The notes below the pieces were generated by a model. It was not told the origin of the DNA. It saw only the letters and a program-made list of their open reading frames with translations, and did not search any database. Source: Deltaproteobacteria bacterium (GTDB lineage: Bacteria; Desulfobacterota; Desulfobacteria; Desulfobacterales; B30-G6). Taken from it: a DNA stretch of 46,468 nucleotides. Position numbers and translations under genes: made by a program. Position 1 is the first letter of the stretch; every line of letters begins with the position of its first letter. Shown here one piece after another: positions 17,001 through 24,272 of the stretch. The DNA lies in contig JAJDNW010000013.1 of the NCBI GenBank assembly GCA_022340465.1, forward strand, positions 1 through 46,468, written 5' to 3'.

Positions 17001-18569
17001 ATGAGCGAAGAACAGAAGGAACACAAACACTGGATCGTTTACCCTATCGGGAGCAAGCCCAAATGGGGCCTCGCCATACTACTGGGTATCCAGCAGTACC
17101 TGACCATGTTCGGGGCGACCGTACTGATCCCCTTCATCGTCGGCGGCGCTATGGGGCTGCCCCCCCATCAACTGGCGTTGTTGATCTCCACCATCTTTTT
17201 TACCTCGGGATTGTGCACCCTCATTCAGCAGTCCCCCCTCGGCAACAAGCTGCCGGTTATTCAGGGCGGGACGTTTTCTTTTTTAGGGCCCACATTCGCG
17301 ATACTCGGCCTGTGCACCGCCGAATTGGCTACCAGTGCAGGCATCCCCTTGTGGCAGTTGAAAATCCAGATGGTTGCCGGCGCCATCATGATCGCATCCG
17401 TGGTTGAAATCGTGCTGGGCTACACGGGCATTATGGGCCAGGTGCGCAAGCTGATCAGCCCCATCGTCATCGGCCCCACCATCGCCATGATCGGTCTGGC
17501 GCTTTTCGGTATCGGCGCCCCCTGGATGGCCACCAACTGGGTCATCTCTCTCGTCACCTTGATCTCCCTGATTCTCTACTCGCAGGTGTTTTCCCAGAAA
17601 TCGAGAGTGTTCATGCTGTTTCCGGTGCTGCTGGCCATTGCCACGGGCTGGATCCTCTCGCTTCTGGGAACCATCACCGGCCTGATTCCAGACGGCAACG
17701 CCGCCAACCTGACCGGCAAGCTCGGCTTGATCGGTTCGGCATCCTGGATCAGCTTCATGCCCATGATGCCGTTCAAGTGGGGTTTCCCGAACTTCGGCAG
17801 TTCCGTGCTGTGGGCCGGCGTTTTCGGCATGCTGGCCGGTTACCTGGCCTCCATGATCGAATCCATCGGCGACTACTACGCCTGCGCCCGCATCTCCGAA
17901 GCCCCCGTGCCCACGGGCAATATGATTTCCAGGGGCCTGGGCGCCGAGGGCCTGGGCTGCCTGGTGGCCGGGATCATGCAGACGGCCAACGGCACGACCA
18001 CCTACTCCGAGAACATCGGCTCCATCGGCCTGACCAAGGTCGCCAGCCGGCGCGTGGTGCGCTGCGGGGCGGCCGTCATGCTGATCATTCCGATCATCGG
18101 CAAATTCGGGGCCGTTTTGGCCACGTTGCCCATGCCGGTTGTCGGGGCCATGTTCGTGGGCCTCTTCGGTATGATCGCCTCGGTGGGTCTTTCCAACCTG
18201 CAGATCGTCAACCTGAACAACTCACGGAACCTGTTCATCATCGGCCTCAGCTTCTTTGCCGGCCTCAGCGTCCCCTTCTGGTTCACCGCCCATGTTGATG
18301 CGGGAACGGGTCAGATCGTCAGCGGCGCTCTCGCATGGGGGACCCCGGGCAGCTTCATCAACGTCATCGGCAACATCATCCAGGCCATCATAAGCACGGG
18401 TATGGCCGTTACCGCCATCATCGGCATTATCCTGGACAACCTGCTTCCCGGCGCCACCCGCGCCGAAAGAGGCCTGGAAATCTGGGAGAGCGAAGCCTCC
18501 GATGAAGCCTGGGAAGAGGCCGAGGCCCAGTGGGCCGCCATGAAAGAAGGCGAGATGAGGCCCATCTAA
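17001..18569 (+). CDS. Uracil/xanthine permease, NCS2 family
   Basis: The 522-residue protein has about 12-14 membrane helices. The start chosen is ATG 17001 (MSEEQKEHKHW), directly after AGGAGGAAAGGAG; an upstream in-frame start lacks such a site. NCS2 features are GLAILLGIQQYLTMFGATVLIPFIVGG, LPVIQGGTFSFLGP, the glutamate-containing SMIESIGDYYACAR and NGTTTYSENIGSIGLTKVASR. It imports a nucleobase, most likely uracil, by proton symport across the inner membrane. Position inside the pyrimidine-degradation locus supports uracil or thymine over purines. Confidence 0.93.
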   Translation: MSEEQKEHKHWIVYPIGSKPKWGLAILLGIQQYLTMFGATVLIPFIVGGAMGLPPHQLALLISTIFFTSGLCTLIQQSPLGNKLPVIQGGTFSFLGPTFAILGLCTAELATSAGIPLWQLKIQMVAGAIMIASVVEIVLGYTGIMGQVRKLISPIVIGPTIAMIGLALFGIGAPWMATNWVISLVTLISLILYSQVFSQKSRVFMLFPVLLAIATGWILSLLGTITGLIPDGNAANLTGKLGLIGSASWISFMPMMPFKWGFPNFGSSVLWAGVFGMLAGYLASMIESIGDYYACARISEAPVPTGNMISRGLGAEGLGCLVAGIMQTANGTTTYSENIGSIGLTKVASRRVVRCGAAVMLIIPIIGKFGAVLATLPMPVVGAMFVGLFGMIASVGLSNLQIVNLNNSRNLFIIGLSFFAGLSVPFWFTAHVDAGTGQIVSGALAWGTPGSFINVIGNIIQAIISTGMAVTAIIGIILDNLLPGATRAERGLEIWESEASDEAWEEAEAQWAAMKEGEMRPI

Positions 18570-18573
18570 ACCT

Positions 18574-18592
18574 AAAAGAACGGCGTTCTTTT
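18574..18592. terminator. Perfect hairpin just after the permease gene
   Basis: AAAAGAAC and GTTCTTTT arms with a GGC loop start five bases after the permease stop. The A-run and T-run make it symmetrical, so it could act as a terminator in either direction or stabilise the mRNA 3' end. Confidence 0.5.
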
Positions 18593-18595
18593 GGT

Positions 18596-18627
18596 GCCCG
18601 CGGCTTCGCCGCTGTTGGAGCCTATAC
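18596..18627. repeat. REP-like hairpin, copy 2
   Basis: GCGGC (18600-18604) and GCCGC (18608-18612) enclose TTC and are followed by GGAGCCTATAC, like the CTCCTATAC after the copy at 41307. It follows directly on the hairpin at 18574, the same arrangement as at 41284-41334. Confidence 0.45.
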
Positions 18628-18658
18628 GGAGGGCAGACCCTTTCGGCCTGCCCTCCGT
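18626..18658 (+). terminator. Strong hairpin terminator downstream of the permease
   Basis: Perfect 11-bp stem ACGGAGGGCAG (18626-18636) with its complement at 18648-18658 and an 11-base loop, followed by TCGTTATTTC. The tail is only moderately T-rich. It lies just before the small membrane protein gene. Confidence 0.6.
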
Positions 18659-18695
18659 TCGTTATTTCATTCCACGCCTCACGACGATACGCTCG

Positions 18696-19070
18696 ATGCC
18701 GTTTATGAAATTTGTATACACATTACTGATCGCCTTCGGCCTCGTGGCCATGTATGCCATTCTGAATGCCGGCAACCCCGACAGCCTGCTCAGATCGTTG
18801 TTTCCCGATCCGTCCTGGGACGTCACCGTCGCCATGGTATCTTCGCTGATCGTTTTCGTGCTCGGCTTCGTGGTGTTCTTCAACCGTGACAGCGAAGGAT
18901 TTCGCAATCTGATCGAATTGAACGGGGAGCGCATTCGGGAGATGCGCGCCGCGGGGCACTCCGATGAAGAGATTGCCGATTCGATCCTGGAGGCCATGGG
19001 CAGCCGCGGCGGCTACCGCCACAAGCTGACGCGCAAGAAGCTGGTGGTGTACTTGGCTCAGTATACGTAA
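18696..19070 (+). CDS. Small two-helix membrane protein, function unknown
   Basis: The 124-residue protein starts at ATG 18696 (another ATG at 18705); the open frame extends further upstream, but that part overlaps hairpins and is not protein-like. Helix 1 is about 6-23 (VYTLLIAFGLVAMYAIL) and helix 2 about 43-65 (VAMVSSLIVFVLGFVVFF). The C-terminal cytosolic part has a small helical motif MRAAGHSDEEIADSILEAMG, reminiscent of short helix-hairpins, and a basic tail. The next gene begins 21 bp downstream and also encodes a membrane-anchored protein, so they probably act together. No known family recognised. Confidence 0.65.
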   Translation: MPFMKFVYTLLIAFGLVAMYAILNAGNPDSLLRSLFPDPSWDVTVAMVSSLIVFVLGFVVFFNRDSEGFRNLIELNGERIREMRAAGHSDEEIADSILEAMGSRGGYRHKLTRKKLVVYLAQYT

Positions 19071-19091
19071 ATAAGGTAACCACTGGTCATC

Positions 19092-19559
19092 ATGCAAAAT
19101 CTCTACGCCAATCAGCAATGGGTCTACATCGCCCTTATCTTTTTCGGCATCATCGGCTATATCGCCTTCATCCGCTGGCGCGACCGCCAGTGGATCGAAA
19201 AGCGGTTCGGTCATGCCAAAATTCTGGCCATGAGTTTCGGAGTGAACTATTTCGGCCGCGAGGCCGAACCGGGAAAGCCGGGGAAAAGCAGCGGGTTCCT
19301 GCTGCTCCTCGAAGACCGGCTGTTTTACCGCAGCCGGACCGCCCGGCTGGAACTGGAAATTATCGGGCAAAACATCGCCCGCGTGTACCCGGACAGCAGC
19401 ATCAAAGGCGTCGAGCTGCATCAGTCCGTCATGAAAATCGACTTCATCAACGAAAACCGCGACCGGGACAGCGTCGCCTTCAAAGTTCCTTACCCGCCCC
19501 AGTGGATCCGTGCCATAGAAAACAATCTGTTGAAAAATACGCCCCCCCCGCAAGATTAA
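19092..19559 (+). CDS. Membrane-anchored protein with soluble beta-rich domain, function unknown
   Basis: The 155-residue protein has one N-terminal helix (about 9-27, WVYIALIFFGIIGYIAFI), then RWRDRQWIEKRFGHAKILAMSFGVNYFGREAE and a soluble domain with alternating strands (FLLLLEDRLFYRS, LELEIIGQNIARVYPD, MKIDFINE, SVAFKVPYP). The strand pattern is like small pleckstrin-type or GRAM-like domains, but that is only an impression. It forms a pair with the preceding two-helix protein and precedes the GntR gene. It could be a membrane scaffold of the pyrimidine locus or simply a passenger. Confidence 0.65.
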   Translation: MQNLYANQQWVYIALIFFGIIGYIAFIRWRDRQWIEKRFGHAKILAMSFGVNYFGREAEPGKPGKSSGFLLLLEDRLFYRSRTARLELEIIGQNIARVYPDSSIKGVELHQSVMKIDFINENRDRDSVAFKVPYPPQWIRAIENNLLKNTPPPQD

Positions 19560-19732
19560 ACGAAATCCGACGTAAGGCGTAAGCAGTGAATCGTTAGACG
19601 TTAGACGTGAAGCGTGAGGCTGTGAAACGGGCACTGCGCCTTGTGCCTTATGAAACATCGGTTTTAGATAAAGATAATTATCTTTTAATATCAATATGTT
19701 GAATAAATAAATCTAAATATCATAATATTTAT

Positions 19733-19755
19733 AATATTTGTTTTATACAAATATT
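19733..19755. promoter_or_regulatory. Long palindrome upstream of the GntR gene, probable autoregulatory operator
   Basis: Arms AATATTTGT (19733-19741) and ACAAATATT (19747-19755) are perfect over nine bases around TTTAT. The core TTTGT...ACAAA fits the style of FadR-subfamily GntR operators. It ends 13 bp upstream of a TTGACA element and about 100 bp before the regulator's start. Confidence 0.5.
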
Positions 19756-19768
19756 TCTCACATTCCGG

Positions 19769-19797
19769 TTGACAAAGGATTTTGGATACCTTATTGA
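19769..19797 (+). promoter_or_regulatory. Candidate sigma-70 promoter for the GntR gene
   Basis: TTGACA at 19769-19774 is followed after 17 bases by TATTGA at 19792-19797. The -35 box is perfect and the -10 box weak. It lies 60 bp before the GntR start, immediately downstream of the palindrome. Confidence 0.45.
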
Positions 19798-19856
19798 GCG
19801 GATAAAAGACACTTGATCGGGTCTTCATCCTAGTGTCCAAGCCCTTGTGAGGCATC

Positions 19857-20597
19857 ATGTTTAAAACAGCGCGAACCAGCACGGTGACCCAAAAAATTAT
19901 CGGACAAATCCGCACGGCAATTTTAAAGGGCCGGCTCAAACCCGGCGACGTTCTGCCGCCGGAAAAGGCACTGGTGGAGCAGTTCGGCGTGAGCAAGCAG
20001 ACCCTCAGGGAATCGTTGCGGGCCCTGGAACACATGGGCCTGATCGATGTCCGCAAAGGCATCGGCGGCGGTGCCCACATCGTTGAAGTCGACATCGAGG
20101 TCACCAAGCAAAGTCTGGCCAATTTCCTCTATTTCAAAGACCTCACCATCGAGAACCTGTCCGAACTGCGTAAACTGATCGAGCCGCACGCTGCCAGACG
20201 GGCTGCCGAAACCATGCCCGAAGAGGGCCTTCGCATTCTCGGCGGACTCAACGCCAGGGCCTGGGAAAACCTCGATAAAAAATTCATGCAGGAGATGAGT
20301 CGCAACGAAATCGACTTTCACCGGGTGATTGCCCAGACAACCAACAACCCCATTCTGGTCCTCCTGCTCGACTTTGTCGAAGATCTGCTGGAAGATTTCA
20401 AAAAAGTTCTCAAACCCGATATGGATTTTTCCAAATCCGTGCTGGACGCCCACGAAAGAATATACGCGGCCATTTCTGACAAGGATAGCGAAAGAGCCGC
20501 CGCCGAGATGTATCGCCATGTACAGGAGGTCGAAGATCATCTGGCCAAACTGAAAGAGGGCATCGACTTGTGGCAGGCATGTCTCAAACAAGCCTAA
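19857..20597 (+). CDS. GntR-family transcriptional regulator, FadR/FCD subfamily
   Basis: The 246-residue protein has an N-terminal winged helix (about 8-75): VTQKIIGQIRTAILKGRLKPGDVLPPEKALVEQFGVSKQTLRESLRALEHMGLIDVRKG, the full GntR signature. The C-terminal helical domain (90-240) fits FCD ligand-binding domains, with ELRKLIEPHAARRAAE and later metal-ligand histidine positions (DFHRVI, DAHERIY). It probably responds to a pyrimidine-pathway or acyl intermediate and controls the mmsA operon starting 42 bp downstream, and perhaps the divergent preT region. The upstream palindrome suggests autoregulation. Confidence 0.9.
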   Translation: MFKTARTSTVTQKIIGQIRTAILKGRLKPGDVLPPEKALVEQFGVSKQTLRESLRALEHMGLIDVRKGIGGGAHIVEVDIEVTKQSLANFLYFKDLTIENLSELRKLIEPHAARRAAETMPEEGLRILGGLNARAWENLDKKFMQEMSRNEIDFHRVIAQTTNNPILVLLLDFVEDLLEDFKKVLKPDMDFSKSVLDAHERIYAAISDKDSERAAAEMYRHVQEVEDHLAKLKEGIDLWQACLKQA

Positions 20598-20639
20598 ATT
20601 TTCATTTAGAAAACCTAATTTTAAAACAGGAGGGACGAC

Positions 20640-22094
20640 ATGAGCTTACCAGTGATTAAAAACTACATTAACGATGAATGGGTCGATTCGAACACCACGA
20701 CATTCGGTGATGTTTGGAACCCGGCCAAGGGTGAAAAAATCGCCCAGGTGCCCTATGGAACCAGGGAAGACGTGGATGCGGCCGTCAAAGCGGCCAGGGC
20801 GGCTTTCCCGGAATGGCGAGCCACGCCACCGCTTACCAGGGCCCGCTACCTGTTCCGCCTCAAGGACGCGTTTGAGGAAAACTTCGAAGAAATTGCCAGA
20901 GTACTCACCACCGAACAGGGCAAAGCGATCGACGAATCCCGCGGAGAGGTCCGCCGCATGATCGAGAACGTGGAACACGCCACCGGTGTCACCACCCTGA
21001 TGTGCGGTTACACGCTGGAAGATATCGCCAAGGACATCGACTGCTACGGGCATCGCCAGCCCATGGGGGTTTTTGCGGCCATCGTGCCCTACAACTTCCC
21101 CGGCATGGTCGCCTGGTGGTTCCTGCCCTACGCTCTGGTCACCGGTAACACCTTCATTGTCAAACCCTCCGAGCAGGTGCCCATGACGCAGACCAAAATA
21201 TTTGAAATCGTGGAAGAGGTGGGTTTCCCGGAAGGTGTTGTCAACATGGTCCACGGATCACGCGACGTGGTCAACGCGCTTCTGGACCATCCGGATATCG
21301 AAGGCATCTCCTTTGTCGGCTCGACCCCCACGGCCAAATACATATACCAGCGCTGCGGCGAAACCGGTAAACGCGTGCAGGCTCTCGGCGGCGCCAAGAA
21401 CATCGTGGCCATCATGCCGGATGCCGACTTGAATGCCGGTATGCCTTCCCTGACCACATCGTTTTACGGTTGTGCCGGCCAGCGCTGCCTTTCCGGTTCG
21501 ATTCTCGCACCGGTAGGGGATATCGCGGATAAACTCAAGGAACAATTCGTGGCCGCCGTCAAGGAGATCAAGGTGGGCGACGGGCTGGATGAACAAACCT
21601 TCATGGGCCCCGTGATCAGTGCCGCCCACAAGGAAAGGGTGCTGGGGTACATTGAAAAAGGCATCGCAGAAGGCGCCGAGCTTGTGCTTGACGGCCGCAA
21701 CTATGAAGTCGACGGCTACCCCAACGGCTTCTTTGTCGGCCCCACCATATTCGATAACGTCACCCCGGATATGACCATCGCCAAAGAAGAAATTTTCGGA
21801 CCCGTCGTGAGCATCGTCCGCACCAAAAACCTGGACGAGGTCATCGAACTGATCAACACCCGCGGCTATGCCAACGCCGCCTGCATCTATACGAATAGCG
21901 GGCCAGCGGCGCGTGAATTCAAGTATCGGGTCAAACCGAGCATGGTCGGCATCAACATCGGTATCGCCGCCCCCATGAGTTTCTTCCCCTTCGGCGGCTC
22001 CGGCAACTCCATGTTCGGCGACACCAAGGGTCATGGACAGGAAATATTCAACTTCTTCACCGACACGAAAGTGGTCATACAGCGTTGGTTCTAA
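20640..22094 (+). CDS. mmsA: Methylmalonate/malonate-semialdehyde dehydrogenase (CoA-acylating)
   Basis: The 484-residue protein is an aldehyde dehydrogenase superfamily member of normal MMSDH length. PYNFPGMVAWWFLPYALVTGNTFIVKPSE is the signature; FVGSTPTAKYIY binds NAD, and the catalytic cysteine is C283 in GCAGQRC. ALGGAKN replaces the usual ELGGK, so the general-base Glu of hydrolytic ALDHs is missing, as expected for CoA-acylating enzymes. Here it would convert malonate semialdehyde from beta-alanine into acetyl-CoA, CO2 and NADH. It has an AGGAGG ribosome site, and the aminotransferase producing its substrate lies two genes downstream. Confidence 0.93.
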   Translation: MSLPVIKNYINDEWVDSNTTTFGDVWNPAKGEKIAQVPYGTREDVDAAVKAARAAFPEWRATPPLTRARYLFRLKDAFEENFEEIARVLTTEQGKAIDESRGEVRRMIENVEHATGVTTLMCGYTLEDIAKDIDCYGHRQPMGVFAAIVPYNFPGMVAWWFLPYALVTGNTFIVKPSEQVPMTQTKIFEIVEEVGFPEGVVNMVHGSRDVVNALLDHPDIEGISFVGSTPTAKYIYQRCGETGKRVQALGGAKNIVAIMPDADLNAGMPSLTTSFYGCAGQRCLSGSILAPVGDIADKLKEQFVAAVKEIKVGDGLDEQTFMGPVISAAHKERVLGYIEKGIAEGAELVLDGRNYEVDGYPNGFFVGPTIFDNVTPDMTIAKEEIFGPVVSIVRTKNLDEVIELINTRGYANAACIYTNSGPAAREFKYRVKPSMVGINIGIAAPMSFFPFGGSGNSMFGDTKGHGQEIFNFFTDTKVVIQRWF

Positions 22095-22113
22095 TCCATT
22101 AGAAACAGTGGCG

Positions 22114-22143
22114 GGCCCCACCACCGTGCAGCATGGTGGGGCC
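22114..22143. promoter_or_regulatory. Stable hairpin between mmsA and the ferritin-like gene
   Basis: Perfect 10-bp stem GGCCCCACCA / TGGTGGGGCC with a 10-base loop, no T-tract. It may protect the mmsA transcript or attenuate readthrough rather than terminate fully. Confidence 0.5.
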
Positions 22144-22224
22144 ACCGCCGCCGGAACGCCTTAAATGAATTGTTTCCACCCAAGTTGAGCGTTTCAAATT
22201 AGGTTAACGTATGAGGAGAATGAC

Positions 22225-22653
22225 ATGCCGCTTATCAATTTCGGGAGTATTTTAAGCTTTGCAGAAGAGCTGGAAAAGCAGGACGAGGACTTTTATGCCG
22301 CCGTGGCGGCCAATCCCGCCTTTTCCGATCAAAAGGACCTCTTCGAACAATTTTTAAAAGATGCCCGCAAAAACATCAAAACCGTGCAGCGCACCCGGCG
22401 CGAAAACGTCACCGAAATGATCCTGGAAAAGATCAACGACTTCACCCGGGCGCCCTATTGCGAAGAGGTCGACCCGGCGGAAGCTGAAAGTATCGGGGAC
22501 ATCCTCGACTCCGCCCGCTGCCTCGAAAAGAGGGCGGAACGCTACTACACTGATGCCGCCGTTAAAATCAAGGCGCTGTCCGAAGTGTCACGGGCATTGA
22601 AAACCATCGGTAAAAAGCATACCGCCCACTTGAGAAAACTGGATACCCTATAG
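22225..22653 (+). CDS. Ferritin-like four-helix protein of the beta-alanine operon
   Basis: The 142-residue, all-helical protein opens with SFAEELEKQDEDFYAAVAANP, the type of helix found in rubrerythrin/ferritin-like proteins. Later helices hold CLEKRAERYYTDAAVKIK and KTIGKKHTAHLRKL. Carboxylate and histidine residues (E15, E17, E101, E105, H132, H135) are placed where metal ligands could be, but the canonical ExxH pairs are incomplete, so a di-iron site is uncertain. It has a GAGGAG ribosome site and ends 17 bp before the aminotransferase, so it is part of that operon. A role in protecting or supplying metal to a pathway enzyme is possible; function unknown. Confidence 0.6.
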   Translation: MPLINFGSILSFAEELEKQDEDFYAAVAANPAFSDQKDLFEQFLKDARKNIKTVQRTRRENVTEMILEKINDFTRAPYCEEVDPAEAESIGDILDSARCLEKRAERYYTDAAVKIKALSEVSRALKTIGKKHTAHLRKLDTL

Positions 22654-22670
22654 AACAGGAGGATCGTGCC

Positions 22671-24050
22671 ATGAGCGATATGGAAAACAGGGTCAAGGAG
22701 ATGGCCGCCCACAGTTTCGGTACCTGGAACTGGCAGAAAAACTGGAAGGCGCCCCTGCTCATCGACGACGCCGAAGGCGTCTACATTGTCGACAAGAACG
22801 GCAAACGCTACATCGATTTCTCTTCCCAATTGATGTGCTCCAATCTGGGTCACAAAAACCAGGCTATCATCAGCGCCATCAAAAAACAGGCCGATAAGCT
22901 GCCCTATGTGGCCCCGGGTTTTACCACGGAGGTCGCCGTGGAAGCCATCGAGGCGTTGAGAACGGTGATGCCCGCCGGCCTGGATAAATTCTTTTTTTCG
23001 ACCAGCGGCACGGAGGCCAATGACGGCGCCCTGGTAATCACCCGTCAGTCCAAGGCACCGTCTTTCAAGGTGATCTCGCGCTATCACTCCTACCACGGGG
23101 CAACGCCTGCAGGCATGGCCCTTACCGGTGACCCGCGCAGATGGCCGGTGGAAAGGGTGCGTTACACGGTGGACGGCGTCTGCTTCGCCCCCGACTGCTA
23201 CTGCTACCGCTGCCCCTTCGGTCAGACCTACCCCGACTGCAAGGTCCAATGCGCCCGCTACCTGGACTACATGATCAAGGAGGAGGGCAATGTCGCCGCC
23301 GTGTTCGTCGAACCGGTCGTGGGCACCAACGGCCGCCTGGTTCCGCCCCCCGAGTACTTCCCCATTCTGCGCAAGATCTGCGATGAAAACGACGTACTGC
23401 TCATAGCGGATGAAGTCATGACCGGCTGGTACAGGACAGGCCCGGCCTTTGCCATGCAGAACTGGGACGTTCTCCCGGACATCATGACCACGGCCAAGGG
23501 GTGCACCTCCGCCTACATGCCGCTAGGCATCACCGCAACCACCAAGTCAGTGGCCGATTTCTTTGAAGACGAATTCTTCTGCCACGGACACACCTACGCA
23601 TTCCACGCGATGTCGCTTTCCGCGGTCAAACCGGCCGTGGCAGAGTACAAGAAGCTTTTGGATACGGGGTTGCCCCAAAAAGTCGGCCCTTACTTGAAGG
23701 AAAGACTGTTCGAATTGGGTGAAAAGCATCCCTGCGTAGGCGATGTACGGGGACTGGGCCATTTCTACGCCCTCGAAATCGTAAAAAACCGGGAAACCAG
23801 GGAGCCCTTCGACGTCAAGGCCGACAAGCTCAGCGGCAAACCACTGATGGCGGGAAAAATCGCCGGTGAAGCCATGCAAAACGGCTTATACATCGCTGCC
23901 TGGTATGACACCCTGACCATAGCGCCGCCCCTGATCATCAGCGAAGCCGAAGTCGACGACGCCATCGCCATCCTCGACCGGGCTCTCGCCGTCGGCGACC
24001 GGGACGCTGCGGACACGGCTGTGCCGGTATCACGGTCAACCGAGTATTAG
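22671..24050 (+). CDS. Class III aminotransferase, probable beta-alanine (or taurine):pyruvate transaminase
   Basis: The 459-residue PLP enzyme has STSGTEANDGAL (phosphate loop, 110-121), SRYHSYHGATPAGMALTG, D247 in LIADEVMTGWYRTG and the Schiff-base lysine K276 in MTTAKGCTSAYMPLG. It reads closest to omega-amino acid transaminases such as taurine:pyruvate aminotransferase. Context (mmsA next door) makes beta-alanine to malonate semialdehyde the likely reaction. Six cysteines lie within residues 171-194 (CFAPDCYCYRC... DCKVQC), potentially a zinc or iron-sulfur knuckle seen in some members of this group. It has an AGGAGG ribosome site. Taurine use cannot be excluded from sequence alone. Confidence 0.88.
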   Translation: MSDMENRVKEMAAHSFGTWNWQKNWKAPLLIDDAEGVYIVDKNGKRYIDFSSQLMCSNLGHKNQAIISAIKKQADKLPYVAPGFTTEVAVEAIEALRTVMPAGLDKFFFSTSGTEANDGALVITRQSKAPSFKVISRYHSYHGATPAGMALTGDPRRWPVERVRYTVDGVCFAPDCYCYRCPFGQTYPDCKVQCARYLDYMIKEEGNVAAVFVEPVVGTNGRLVPPPEYFPILRKICDENDVLLIADEVMTGWYRTGPAFAMQNWDVLPDIMTTAKGCTSAYMPLGITATTKSVADFFEDEFFCHGHTYAFHAMSLSAVKPAVAEYKKLLDTGLPQKVGPYLKERLFELGEKHPCVGDVRGLGHFYALEIVKNRETREPFDVKADKLSGKPLMAGKIAGEAMQNGLYIAAWYDTLTIAPPLIISEAEVDDAIAILDRALAVGDRDAADTAVPVSRSTEY

Positions 24051-24059
24051 GTCTTTCAA

Positions 24060-24088
24060 CCCGGAGTGAATCAGGTGTTCGCTCCGGG
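24060..24088 (+). terminator. Terminator after the aminotransferase
   Basis: An 11-bp stem CCCGGAGTGAA / TTCGCTCCGGG (one G-T pair) with a seven-base loop, then CCGTTTTC, beginning ten bases after the stop codon. Confidence 0.65.
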
Positions 24089-24116
24089 CCGTTTTCATCC
24101 ATGCAGATGAATTAAA

Positions 24117-24235
24117 GGGTCCAAGGGGTCCAGGGTTTCATGGGACAGCTCATAGCTGATAGTACTTAGCTCATAGTCCGCTATCAGCTATGAGCTATGA
24201 CCTGTAAGCTGATTTTTTCGCGACCCCTTGGCCCC
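24117..24235. repeat. Nested inverted repeat upstream of the PPDK-like gene
   Basis: The outer arms GGGTCCAAGGGGTC (24117-24130) and GACCCCTTGGCCCC (24222-24235) pair with one mismatch. The inner arms AGCTCATAGCTGATAG (24147-24162) and CTATCAGCTATGAGCT (24181-24196) pair perfectly. The AGCTCATAG unit recurs in the loop. It looks like a foldback repeat unit rather than an operator. Confidence 0.6.
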
Positions 24236-24272
24236 CTGAATCCTCAAATTTTTTTTTAGGAGGCCGGAAAGC

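Noticed and set aside
24147-24196. Repeated AGCTCATAG words as a CRISPR fragment.
   Set aside because: Repeats are inverted and contiguous with no regular spacers; no cas genes are nearby.
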